A stretch of DNA of 46,623 nt, taken from positions 1-46,623 of the forward strand of contig WASS01000006.1 of NCBI GenBank assembly GCA_009712635.1. Reading direction: 5' to 3'. The stretch's first letter is position 1; each line of letters begins with the position of its first letter. The notes beneath the pieces were generated by a model that was not told where the DNA came from, searched no databases, and was given only the letters and a program-made list of their open reading frames with translations. Below, piece after piece: positions 14,725-23,471 of the stretch. The DNA comes from Hungatella sp. Lineage in GTDB: Bacteria; Bacillota; Clostridia; Lachnospirales; Lachnospiraceae. The position numbers were made by a program, and so were the translations under genes.

Positions 14725-15683
14725 TATTTTGTCTGATTTGTTATCTCTCCCTGAGAACCAAAGGTATAAGATACATTGTCTATTACCATGGTCTTATCAT
14801 GAACCACCATTCCATTGGAATCCAGATAATACCACACTCCATCCGGTTGAATCCAGCCGGTCTGTCTTTCATAATTTTTCATGTAATACCGTTCCCCGTC
14901 AATGGTTTTAAAGCCATCTGACGGAATCATGGAACCATAATCTGCAAAGGATAATTCGATGGTAACATCTCCATCAATTCCTGCCACTCTCCCTTTATCC
15001 GTACACTGCCAGATGGTTCTGTTTTGATAATCATTGACCGTTCCGTATCTGGCATACCATACATCGTATGGAACCTGGCTCATATCGATATGAAGAGACA
15101 GCCATTTATTATTTGCATAGACAATGGGACGATAGCCTGCATCTGCAATGGTTTTGCAGAATGCATTGATATTATCCGTAATCTGCTGTTTAGACAGCTT
15201 GTTATCAAGCAGATACTGGGATTCCACATCATAAGCGATGGGATAAGAGATTTTATAATCCTTAACCTGTCGCAGCACATACTTCGCCTCTTCCACTGCA
15301 GTCTGTGTATCAAGAGCCTGGGTATAAAAAAATACGCCGGTCTTAAGCCCGTTTTCCGAAGCATGCTTCATATTCTCTGAGAAATAGGGATCCATATCAT
15401 TGAGGTAACCGATCCGCACCATAGCAAAAGAAACTCCGTCCTCTGCCACCTTCTTCCAGTCAATCCCACCGTTTGCCTCATTCTGTCTGTTCTGGTATTT
15501 GGTCACTGTAATTCCCTTTGCTAAAACTCCTGTAATGGGATTACCGGATGCATCAATATATTGTCCATTCTCCAGTTTCCAGGCCTCTGCCGAATAACCA
15601 TTTAAAGGGGTAGCAAACGCCTCAGAAGCCATAAGACAGGCAATCAGATAAGCGGCGATCCTCAATCTTATGTTTTTTTTCAT
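14724..15683 (-). CDS. Secreted GH25-family lysozyme-like protein with wall-binding tail
   Basis: A 319-residue exported protein. A signal peptide (KKNIRLRIAAYLIACLMASEAFA) is followed by a GH25 barrel (about residues 50-255) and a short C-terminal tail with aromatic/Gly repeats (ERYYMKNYERQTGWIQPDGVWYYLDSNG) like choline/glucan-binding repeats. GH25 enzymes cut the MurNAc-GlcNAc bond. The D-x-E pair is present (Asp152, Glu154 in YDVES), but the first conserved Asp of GH25, normally in GIDVS, is Thr59 here (KGITVTKYQ), so activity may be changed. The start is the ATG with GGAGG six bases upstream, not the ATG four codons earlier. The gene is coupled to the MATE gene. Confidence 0.88.
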   Translation of the reverse strand: MKKNIRLRIAAYLIACLMASEAFATPLNGYSAEAWKLENGQYIDASGNPITGVLAKGITVTKYQNRQNEANGGIDWKKVAEDGVSFAMVRIGYLNDMDPYFSENMKHASENGLKTGVFFYTQALDTQTAVEEAKYVLRQVKDYKISYPIAYDVESQYLLDNKLSKQQITDNINAFCKTIADAGYRPIVYANNKWLSLHIDMSQVPYDVWYARYGTVNDYQNRTIWQCTDKGRVAGIDGDVTIELSFADYGSMIPSDGFKTIDGERYYMKNYERQTGWIQPDGVWYYLDSNGMVVHDKTMVIDNVSYTFGSQGEITNQTK

Positions 15684-15704
15684 TGTATCCTCCAATTACT
15701 GCTT

Positions 15705-16841
15705 TTAATCTATATCATCTTTCTCTTTTCGAAATCCATCGATGTCATGAACCAGGGTCTTTACGCTGTAAAAGAACCGGTCGAAGGCACCGAATTTATA
15801 AATGCTGATCACCAGCATTCCAATGGGAACAGCCAGTATCATTCCGGCAATCCCGCTTATTTTAAATCCCAGATATAAAAATAATAATGTCATTAACGGG
15901 TCAAGCCCCATGGTATCTCCTACGATCTTGGGCTGAATGATCTGTCTTAAGACCAGTGTCAGTACGTAAATCACAATCAGACCTACGCCAAAGGCATATT
16001 CTCCTGAAACAATTCTGAGAATCGCCCAGGGAATCAGGATGGTACCAGTCCCAAGGATAGGAAGGAAATCAAGAATGGCAATAATGACAGCAAGCAAAAG
16101 TGCATACTTCACTCCCAGAACCAGAAATCCTGCTGCCAGTACACCTGCGATAATGAACATGATCTTAAACTGAGCAAGAAAATAGCCACCTACCAGACGC
16201 TTTACGTCCTTTTTCAGATAATTATAATATTCGGAAAATCCATCAGGAGTATACCGGTCTAAAATAACAAGAATTTTATCCCGGTCCACAATAAAAATAT
16301 AGGAAGAAAATATGGTTACAACCGTGTAAACCAATGCTGCAGGAATACTCTTTACCACATTGCCCGCAGCCATAAAGGTGGGCGATGCGATTTTCTGCAC
16401 CATAACATTTAAATATTCTCCAATATGTGTTACAAATACATTCACCGAATCCTGAATTCCACCGGGAAGAAAACGCATCAGATTTTCTGCCGTCAGAAGC
16501 ATCTTTTGAACCTCCACCCAGGCAGAATCATAGTAAAGGGGGATATCCTTCACAAATCCAGCTGCTTCCGAAATCAGTTTTGTTATGATTAAATAAAAAG
16601 CACCAATAATAAGAGCCAGTACTGCCACTACAATCAGTACAGAACTGTGCTTTCTCACCAGCTTCATGCGTTTCTCCAGCAAACGCACCAGCGGATTGGC
16701 AATGACTGAAATCACCCAGCCAATCACGAATGGAAGAAAGAAATTCAGTATTCTTGGTCCCCAGATGCAGATTAAATAAGTAAACACAATAGGGATAATA
16801 ATATTTAATAAAATTCTGCTATACTTTTTTACAAATTCCAT
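15705..16841 (-). CDS. AI-2E/YtvI-family membrane transporter
   Basis: A 378-residue protein with about eight hydrophobic segments, of the AI-2 exporter/PerM family (DUF20). The conserved C-terminal half reads LAVIIAILDFLPILGTGTILIPWAI and QPKIVGDTMGLDPLMTLLFLYLGFKISG. Members include AI-2 exporters, Na+/H+ antiporters and the sporulation protein YtvI, so the substrate is not certain. It lies 21 bases upstream of the lysozyme gene and 54 bases downstream of hisC on the same strand, suggesting a shared transcript. Confidence 0.88.
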   Translation of the reverse strand: MEFVKKYSRILLNIIIPIVFTYLICIWGPRILNFFLPFVIGWVISVIANPLVRLLEKRMKLVRKHSSVLIVVAVLALIIGAFYLIITKLISEAAGFVKDIPLYYDSAWVEVQKMLLTAENLMRFLPGGIQDSVNVFVTHIGEYLNVMVQKIASPTFMAAGNVVKSIPAALVYTVVTIFSSYIFIVDRDKILVILDRYTPDGFSEYYNYLKKDVKRLVGGYFLAQFKIMFIIAGVLAAGFLVLGVKYALLLAVIIAILDFLPILGTGTILIPWAILRIVSGEYAFGVGLIVIYVLTLVLRQIIQPKIVGDTMGLDPLMTLLFLYLGFKISGIAGMILAVPIGMLVISIYKFGAFDRFFYSVKTLVHDIDGFRKEKDDID

Positions 16842-16895
16842 GCTTATCTCCTGCCTTTATAATACCCGAAAAAGTCCAAGTGATAAATAGTCTGA

Positions 16896-17948
16896 TCAAA
16901 GAAATTTCTCCAGGAAATCATAAAGCTTTTCCATCTCCTCATCCGTACCAATGGTGATCCTTAAATAATTATCAAGCCTTGGCTGTTTAAAGTAACGAAC
17001 GAAAATCTGTTTTTCTCTCAGTGCCAGGTAAATATCTTCCGCTTTTTTCTCCTTATGACTGGCAAAAATAAAATTAGCCATGGAATCAGGAAATACAAAC
17101 CCAAGTTCACTGAGACGTTTTTTCGCTTTCTCTCTTGTGGTTATAATTTTTTCAACCGTCTGTCTGAAATAACAGTCATCCTTTACCGCTTCCGCTCCCA
17201 GAACCTGGGCTGGCATATTCATAGTATAGGAATTATAAGAATACTTCACATCGTTTAAAGCCCGTATCAGTTCTTTGTTACCCATTGCAAAACCGATCCT
17301 CATTCCTGCCATAGACCGGGATTTGCTAAAGGTCTGGACAACCAGCAGGTTATCGTATTTTTTTATCAGCCCAGCCGCACTTTCGCCGCCGAAATCAATG
17401 TAAGCTTCATCCACAATCACGATCGACTCCTGATTGTGGGCGATGATGTCTTCCACTTCGCTTAATGGCATAAAAACGCCAGTGGGCGCGTTGGGGTTCG
17501 GAAATATGATTCCCCCATTCTCCTTATAATAATCTTCCTTACGAATGAGAAAATGCTCATTAAGAACAGGTGTCTCAAAAGGAATATGAAACAGCTCCGC
17601 CCATACCTGATAGAAGGAATACGACACATCGGGAAATAAGACTGGCTTTTCAGAATTAAAAAATGTGAGAAATGACATGGCAATCACATCATCAGACCCG
17701 ACTCCCACAAAAATCTCATCTTCCTCCATCTGATAGTATTCACACAGTGCCTTTGTCAGAACGGTGGAAGACGGATCCGGATATTTGCGGAACGTATCAT
17801 AATCCATCTCACCCATGGCTTTTTTTACCAGAGGTGAAGGAGGATAAGGATTTTCATTGGTATTCAGTTTTATTAAGTTCCCGCCCTTTGGCTGTTCGCC
17901 TGGAACATATGGGGTTACTGTTCGGATATTCGCCTGCCATGCTTTCAT
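16896..17948 (-). CDS. hisC: Histidinol-phosphate aminotransferase-like PLP enzyme
   Basis: A 350-residue fold-type I aminotransferase: substrate/cofactor motifs LNTNENPYPPSP, NPNAPTG, VDEAYIDFGG, and the PLP lysine in QTFSKSRSMAGMRIGF, ending YLRITIGTDEEMEKL. This set is typical of HisC, which makes L-histidinol phosphate; some HisC proteins also act on aromatic amino acids. No other his gene is in the window. Its ATG overlaps the stop of the upstream aminotransferase by four bases (ATGA), so the two are translationally coupled. Confidence 0.88.
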   Translation of the reverse strand: MKAWQANIRTVTPYVPGEQPKGGNLIKLNTNENPYPPSPLVKKAMGEMDYDTFRKYPDPSSTVLTKALCEYYQMEEDEIFVGVGSDDVIAMSFLTFFNSEKPVLFPDVSYSFYQVWAELFHIPFETPVLNEHFLIRKEDYYKENGGIIFPNPNAPTGVFMPLSEVEDIIAHNQESIVIVDEAYIDFGGESAAGLIKKYDNLLVVQTFSKSRSMAGMRIGFAMGNKELIRALNDVKYSYNSYTMNMPAQVLGAEAVKDDCYFRQTVEKIITTREKAKKRLSELGFVFPDSMANFIFASHKEKKAEDIYLALREKQIFVRYFKQPRLDNYLRITIGTDEEMEKLYDFLEKFL

Positions 17949-19153
17949 CTTATGCCCTCCCGGTCTGCTGTAAGTCCATATTGTTGTGCAATCTCATGGA
18001 ATGCAGGAAGTGAACGTTCAATCTGTTCATAAGATACACAATAAGCAATACGCGCATAGCCAGGACAGGCAAAAGCACTTCCCTGCACCATAAGAACCCT
18101 GTGCTTTTTACAGAACTCACAAAACAGCTTGTCATCTTCCGGAGTTTTTATAAACAGATAAAATGCACCTTCCGGCTTGATACATTCAAATCCGTATTCT
18201 GTTAAACGGTTGTAAAGAAGCTCCCTGTTTTTATTATAGGCAGACAAGTTCACTTTTTCATCCACGCAGCGAAGAATCACTCTCTGCATCAGAGACGGAG
18301 CATTGACGCATCCCAGAACCCGGTTTGAAATGCTGGCAGCTGCAATCACAGCCTTTGAATCCTCCACCTCATCAGGGATAACCAGATATCCAATTCTTTC
18401 CCCTGGCAGAGATAAGGATTTGCTGTAGGAATAGCAGACCACTGTATTTCTGTAAAACAGCGTCACATAAGGAACCTCAACACCGTCATAAGCAAGCTCT
18501 CTGTAAGGCTCATCTGAAATCAGGAGTATGGAAGCTCCATACTCTTTTTCTTTCCGCTCCAGAATGGCACCAATCTCCTGAAGGGTTTCAGAAGAATAAA
18601 CCACGCCAGTTGGATTATTGGGAGTATTTATAATGACTGCCTTAGTCTTGTTTGTGATTCTGCTTTCAAATTCCAGGAGATTTGGCTGAAAAGTTTCTGT
18701 GTTGGGCGGAACAACAGTAAGAACGCCGTCATAATTGCGTACGTAAGAACCATATTCCATAAAATAGGGTGCGAATACGATTACCTCATCACCAGGATCT
18801 AATATGGTCTTTAAAATCACATTCAGACCACTTGCGGCCCCTACCGTCATAAGGAGATTGCCTCCATGAAAATGAGTCCCGAACCTTCGGTTGATAGACT
18901 GTGCTATGCCTTCTCTTACGTCATCAAAGCCTGCATTGCTCATATATCCATGAACCATAGTTGATTCTTCCTCGTTCATAATATCAAGAATGGCCTGCTT
19001 TACTGCATCCGGTGCGGGCACGTTGGGATTACCGAGGCTGAAATCATAGACATTTTCTGCACCATATTCGGCAGCCATCTTCTTTCCTTCTTCGAACATG
19101 GCGCGGATGGCGGAATTGTTTTCTACAAGGGGTCTCATCTTGTCTGCTATCAT
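17945..19153 (-). CDS. Class I/II PLP-dependent aminotransferase (aspartate-aminotransferase-like)
   Basis: A 402-residue aminotransferase: DFSLGNPNVPAPDAVK, NTPNNPTGVVYSSE, SDEPYRELAYDG and the PLP lysine in CYSYSKSLSLPGERIGYLVIP. It belongs to the AspB/MalY-like group common in Clostridia; the natural substrate is not clear. The start with GGAAGG nine bases upstream is chosen over an in-frame start 17 codons earlier. It is the first gene of a possible five-gene transcript ending with the MATE gene. Confidence 0.88.
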   Translation of the reverse strand: MIADKMRPLVENNSAIRAMFEEGKKMAAEYGAENVYDFSLGNPNVPAPDAVKQAILDIMNEEESTMVHGYMSNAGFDDVREGIAQSINRRFGTHFHGGNLLMTVGAASGLNVILKTILDPGDEVIVFAPYFMEYGSYVRNYDGVLTVVPPNTETFQPNLLEFESRITNKTKAVIINTPNNPTGVVYSSETLQEIGAILERKEKEYGASILLISDEPYRELAYDGVEVPYVTLFYRNTVVCYSYSKSLSLPGERIGYLVIPDEVEDSKAVIAAASISNRVLGCVNAPSLMQRVILRCVDEKVNLSAYNKNRELLYNRLTEYGFECIKPEGAFYLFIKTPEDDKLFCEFCKKHRVLMVQGSAFACPGYARIAYCVSYEQIERSLPAFHEIAQQYGLTADREGIR

Positions 19154-19192
19154 ATCATTATTCCTTCCTTTATCCTGAAATGGGTTACGTGG

Positions 19193-19221
19193 ATTATAAC
19201 ACATATGAAAAAAGAGGTCTA
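19193..19221 (-). promoter_or_regulatory. Possible promoter of the aminotransferase-hisC-AI-2E-GH25-MATE group
   Basis: On the minus strand a perfect TATAAT (19198-19193) and TAGACC (19221-19216, four of six) with a 17-base spacer, about 40 bases before the aminotransferase start. Confidence 0.5.
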
Positions 19222-19229
19222 TTCTTTAT

Positions 19230-22200
19230 TTACAATTCCTGATCTGTACTAAGGGCATTTTTTAACAGGGAAGCTTTCACTCTGTCATAGCATTCCTCAA
19301 AATTATCATCCTGAACCCGGATTACGGTCAAACCTGCACGGACAGGAAGCATTGCTTTGGATACCTGGCTCATCATCTGATATCTTAATTCTTTTAAAAT
19401 GCGCCTGCATTTTACCTTCATATCTTCTTCTTTGATATTCCGGCACAGAATCAGAATTTCATAATCCCCATCCAGACACATGATATCATCTTCTCTGAAA
19501 AACCGCTTCATGAACAACGCCTGTTCCAAAAATGCCTGTCTGGCCGAATTTTCAGCCGGGTAAGTGTTTCCGCCATGAAAGGAAAACAGCAAAAGACCTG
19601 AAGTTAAAAATCTGTGGCGTGACAGATAATTCTGCATCCTTCCCACTGCTGCATCACGGTTCTGGAAGAACCGTACTCCCTCTGGCAGTACCGGAGTTCT
19701 GCATTCTTCCACCTGACTATATAACTCGCCAAGTTCCTCAATATCCAGCATCACTCCATAAAGGAAACTGTCCCCAGATTTCACAGACAATCTGGAATGG
19801 CAAAGAATCCATTTATACCCGTTGCGGGTCAGGATACGGTACTCAACGCCCTTTAAACTCTCATCAGGACTTAAGGTCTCCGTCATAAGTCTGATTTTTT
19901 CCCTATCACCCGGGTGTATCATATTTAAAAGCCGATTTTGGAAGAGCTCATTCAGCTCATCACTGCTATAGCCAAGTATTTCAAGGAATCGGGGGCTTGT
20001 ATACAAAAACTCCATATCTTCGGATTTTCTGCAGCGGTAATATCCGCCCAGCATACCGGAGCTTAAAAATTCCAGTTCATCATTTTTAAACCGCAGAGTC
20101 CTGTTGGCTTCCTGAAGACGCTTCTGTGCCAGTACGGTATCGGTAATATCCATGCAGGCGCTTACGATTGCAAATCTTCCGTCTTCCGCCTGTACCACCC
20201 GGCCCTTGGCCACCATCCACAGCCAGGTCCCATCTTTTTTTCTCAGCCTGTGACGGAACGTGTATTCCATCCCTGGAGCCATAAAACGAAGGGTATTCCC
20301 CTGTATCATGCTTAAATCTTCCGGGTGGAGGAGGTTTCTTCCTAACCCATCGGTCTCCCTGGCAAATTCCTCATAAGAATCGTAATTCAAAATACGAAGC
20401 ATCTCATTGTTGGCAAAATACAAAGGCAGGCCCTTATCACAGTAAACTCCGATTAAACCGCCTGGTGCCATCTGGGCAAACACCGCGCTGGCCGCCCATT
20501 GATTCTCTTCTGCAATATTATTAAAGGAGATATTCTTACCGGCAATCTTTAATACATCTCTTAACATGTTCTGGGAATCTTTCAGCTTCTGCCTCTGTTC
20601 CATCTGCTCTGTCGCATCTCTTACCGCTCCATAGTAAAGACGGTGATCGTCCTGCTCCCGTAAAAAGAAGACGCGCAGATGCACCCACATTAATTCTCCG
20701 CTGGTGCGGTAACGGCGAAACGTTCCTTCCGCCCCCTGGAGAGGATTGTTATATGCCTCCTCAAAAATATTCAGGACCCAGTCCATGTCCTCTCTGTATA
20801 CCTTGTTTAACACATACCGTTTCCGTTCTTCCATATCAATTGGATTATCTCCGGTTACACGGTAATATTCCTCATTCACTCGGAGAATCTCACAGCGGTC
20901 CTCGTAGATCTCATACAATGCAATGGCGCCAAGCATGTTATTAAGCATGGCTTCACTGATGATATTCTCATTAAACAGATCTTCCAGCTTCAGCTGCTTT
21001 AGCTGCCGTGCCTGAATTCCTCTGTAATCTAAATTATTGTCTTCATCCAGAAGTTTTTCTAATACGTGTACCGGCAGGGGCTCATGGTAATAAAAGCCCT
21101 GTCCGTAAATACAGCCGATATTGATGAGGAAATCAACCTGTTCCTTTTCTTCCACACCCTCTGCTATGACCTTTAACTGCATCACTCTGGCCATACGGAC
21201 AATGGTTTCTAAGATTCCCATCCCTCTTCCCTTGCTGTTCTCGTTCATATCAAGGAATTTGGTATCAATCTTGATTACATCCACATTCACATCCTTTAAC
21301 ATGTTCAAGGATGAATATCCGCTTCCAAAATCGTCCATAAACACAGGAAAACCAGCCCTTCGCAGATCTTCCACAACTTTTCTTATCAGGTCATAATCTT
21401 CCGCATAGGCACTTTCTGTAATCTCAATCTCCAGATATTTGGGATCGATCTCGTAGCGGCTTACCAGCTGTTTAAACTTCTCTACAACATCAATGGCATA
21501 AATATCCATACGGGACATATTTACTGAAATCGGGATGGGGCGCCTTCCCTCTTTAATCCAGGTACTTAACTGTCTGCATACCATCTCCCAGACATACACG
21601 TCAAGATATGTAATAAAGCCGTTCTGCTCCAACAGCGGAATAAATTCTCCCGGTGATATCACCCCTCTCTGGGGGTGCTGCCATCTGACTAAGGATTCCA
21701 GACCGATAATCCTGCCTGTCAGCATATTGCACTGGGGCTGGGCATAGAATATAAATTCCTTCTTCTCAAGTGCCCGCTGAATCTCAGAAAGCAGAACCTG
21801 GTCACTTTCCATCTTCCGCTTCATTCCCGGATCATACCAGCCCACACGTTTCGTATAATTGCCCTTCACAGAATTAAGCGCTATGGCAGCCCTGTCGTAC
21901 ATCATGCTTACCGGAAGGCTTAAATCCTCAACCCGGTACACGCCAAATGCAGGCATAAATCCAGCGTTGCCTCCATACTGCTTGGCATAGATGTTAATCA
22001 CATCCTCCAGTTCTTCCAGCACAGACAAATCTTCGGGAATAAGGATAACAAAATCATCTCCGCCCATATAACCGGCGACAGAAGAGTAAAACTTCTCGAT
22101 CTCTTTTAAATAATCGCCAATTCTTATTAAGAAACGATCCCCTTCCTCTTCTCCGTACCATTCATTAAACAGCTTAAAATGTTCAATATCGATTGCCACC

Positions 22201-23045
22201 ATAAAAAAACCGTTGGAATCTGTATTTTTTAAAAGATAATCGGCTTTTTCAAAGAATGGTCCATAACGGTAAAGACCAGTCATGGAATCCGTCTCTTCCC
22301 TTATCTCCCTGAGCCGTCGTTCCTCTTCTTCATCCTTTTTCTTTCGCTCATCGATATCCTGGATATAACACATAATGATGGCATCTTTATCCGGATCTTG
22401 CCCGCTGCGGAATAAAACCAGAATCAGATTCATCCAGCAGTATCCGTCACCTGGCATCTTCCTGCGGAACTCTCCCCTTAATACCCGGTCGCTGTCCCTT
22501 AATCGGGAGGCCATGGAAGATAAATCCCAAAATTCTTCAAAGCTCTGCTTTTCATCGGGATGTACCATGAAATTCAGAGTTTCTGTGAGAATCTGATCCA
22601 ATCGGCCTTCCTCAGGAGACAATTCCAATTTTTCGCTATCATGAAATAAAACTTTATAAGTATTCGCTAAAAAATTAAGTTCCAGCAATCCGTCATATAC
22701 CGTTGACTCAGTCAGATAATAGAACAGATTTTTATTTTTTTCATCTACCGGCCGTGACATAATAAGCCTGCAGTTTTCACTGCCCGGCCAGTCAATCTGC
22801 CCGGAAGAAATTGCCATCCAGGCCTGAGAGGCAGTATTATAAGAAATCACCGGACCGTTGTTCTCACCTGTCCAGGGGCAGTCCGTACAGGGAGCCGATT
22901 TTACTCCTATCCCTTGATAGCAGTGCATTCCTACCTGTAAATTCGGATAATATAATTTTGCCATATCATTCAGATATACAATCTTGTAATCCTGGTCAAT
23001 TATGTAAATACCAGCTTCTCCGTTTTCACACGACATACGCTTCAT
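19230..23045 (-). CDS. Multidomain PAS-GGDEF-EAL-PAS-PAS-PAS-(degenerate GGDEF) c-di-GMP signalling protein
   Basis: A 1271-residue soluble protein. Order: N-terminal PAS with a cysteine cluster (CYQG ... PCTDCPW); a second PAS; a GGDEF domain with GGDDF around residue 328 and no RxxD inhibitory site; an EAL domain with ESLVRW instead of EALLRW but all other catalytic motifs (SVNMS, EITES, DDFGSGYSSL, IKIDTKFL, AEGVE, YGQGFYY); three further PAS domains (WVHLRVF, TWLWMVAKG, YKWILCHS); and a C-terminal region resembling a decayed GGDEF (CLDGDYEILIL). It is most likely a c-di-GMP phosphodiesterase with an impaired cyclase domain. No membrane segment is seen. The ATG at 23045 follows GGGAG; the frame extends seven codons to a TTG with a weaker site. 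Confidence 0.9.
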   Translation of the reverse strand: MKRMSCENGEAGIYIIDQDYKIVYLNDMAKLYYPNLQVGMHCYQGIGVKSAPCTDCPWTGENNGPVISYNTASQAWMAISSGQIDWPGSENCRLIMSRPVDEKNKNLFYYLTESTVYDGLLELNFLANTYKVLFHDSEKLELSPEEGRLDQILTETLNFMVHPDEKQSFEEFWDLSSMASRLRDSDRVLRGEFRRKMPGDGYCWMNLILVLFRSGQDPDKDAIIMCYIQDIDERKKKDEEEERRLREIREETDSMTGLYRYGPFFEKADYLLKNTDSNGFFMVAIDIEHFKLFNEWYGEEEGDRFLIRIGDYLKEIEKFYSSVAGYMGGDDFVILIPEDLSVLEELEDVINIYAKQYGGNAGFMPAFGVYRVEDLSLPVSMMYDRAAIALNSVKGNYTKRVGWYDPGMKRKMESDQVLLSEIQRALEKKEFIFYAQPQCNMLTGRIIGLESLVRWQHPQRGVISPGEFIPLLEQNGFITYLDVYVWEMVCRQLSTWIKEGRRPIPISVNMSRMDIYAIDVVEKFKQLVSRYEIDPKYLEIEITESAYAEDYDLIRKVVEDLRRAGFPVFMDDFGSGYSSLNMLKDVNVDVIKIDTKFLDMNENSKGRGMGILETIVRMARVMQLKVIAEGVEEKEQVDFLINIGCIYGQGFYYHEPLPVHVLEKLLDEDNNLDYRGIQARQLKQLKLEDLFNENIISEAMLNNMLGAIALYEIYEDRCEILRVNEEYYRVTGDNPIDMEERKRYVLNKVYREDMDWVLNIFEEAYNNPLQGAEGTFRRYRTSGELMWVHLRVFFLREQDDHRLYYGAVRDATEQMEQRQKLKDSQNMLRDVLKIAGKNISFNNIAEENQWAASAVFAQMAPGGLIGVYCDKGLPLYFANNEMLRILNYDSYEEFARETDGLGRNLLHPEDLSMIQGNTLRFMAPGMEYTFRHRLRKKDGTWLWMVAKGRVVQAEDGRFAIVSACMDITDTVLAQKRLQEANRTLRFKNDELEFLSSGMLGGYYRCRKSEDMEFLYTSPRFLEILGYSSDELNELFQNRLLNMIHPGDREKIRLMTETLSPDESLKGVEYRILTRNGYKWILCHSRLSVKSGDSFLYGVMLDIEELGELYSQVEECRTPVLPEGVRFFQNRDAAVGRMQNYLSRHRFLTSGLLLFSFHGGNTYPAENSARQAFLEQALFMKRFFREDDIMCLDGDYEILILCRNIKEEDMKVKCRRILKELRYQMMSQVSKAMLPVRAGLTVIRVQDDNFEECYDRVKASLLKNALSTDQEL

Positions 23046-23391
23046 AAGCTCCCGCCTCTCCTGCAATATATCTTCTTTGCAGTAACTAAATTAAGGTATA
23101 TTATAGTATGAAAATGTAGTTTTCGTCAACACGTTAGCAATATACCGCAGCAGAATTTTTATTCATAACAAATCATAATTATTCATATTTTATCAAATAC
23201 CTGCCTAATTTTTATAATGTTATAAAAATTATTTCAGGTATCTTTTTCCTGTTTCCATGATAAACAGGGAATTTCACGTACCTGCGTATTATGCCTGTCT
23301 ATTGATTATAGGACGAAATATATTTAATTCCTGGGTTTAATATGCAAGGAATTTTTCTTATTTTATTAATAATTTTTTTATGCCCATAAGC
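23046..23391. other. AT-rich intergenic region with three inverted repeats
   Basis: No gene is visible. Besides the promoter at 23100-23129 it holds: a nested inverted repeat 23197-23241 (ATACCTG/CAGGTAT outside, a 12-bp TAATTTTTATAA/TTATAAAAATTA inside); a CCTGTTT/AAACAGG hairpin near 23249-23270; and AATTCCT/AGGAATT (23326-23332/23347-23353) followed by a T-rich run on the plus strand, which could end a plus-strand RNA. These may be operators or parts of a small RNA; the sequence does not decide. Confidence 0.4.
23100..23129 (-). promoter_or_regulatory. Promoter of the PAS-GGDEF-EAL gene
   Basis: TTGACG (23129-23124) and TATAAT (23105-23100) on the minus strand, spacer 18, about 55 bases before the start codon. 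Confidence 0.7.
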
Positions 23392-23457
23392 AAAAAGCAT
23401 GACAGCCACTGAAGCGGTCAAATTTACTCAGACTGCTTCCTGCGACGGCTGTCATGC
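23392..23457 (-). terminator. Terminator of the ddl - dapF-like operon
   Basis: An 11-bp perfect stem (23397-23407/23447-23457), with a second stem inside (GAAGC.GTC/GAC.GCTTC) and a five-T run on the minus strand at 23396-23392, 14 bases past the stop codon. Confidence 0.85.
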
Positions 23458-23471
23458 CCAAATATTTCTTT

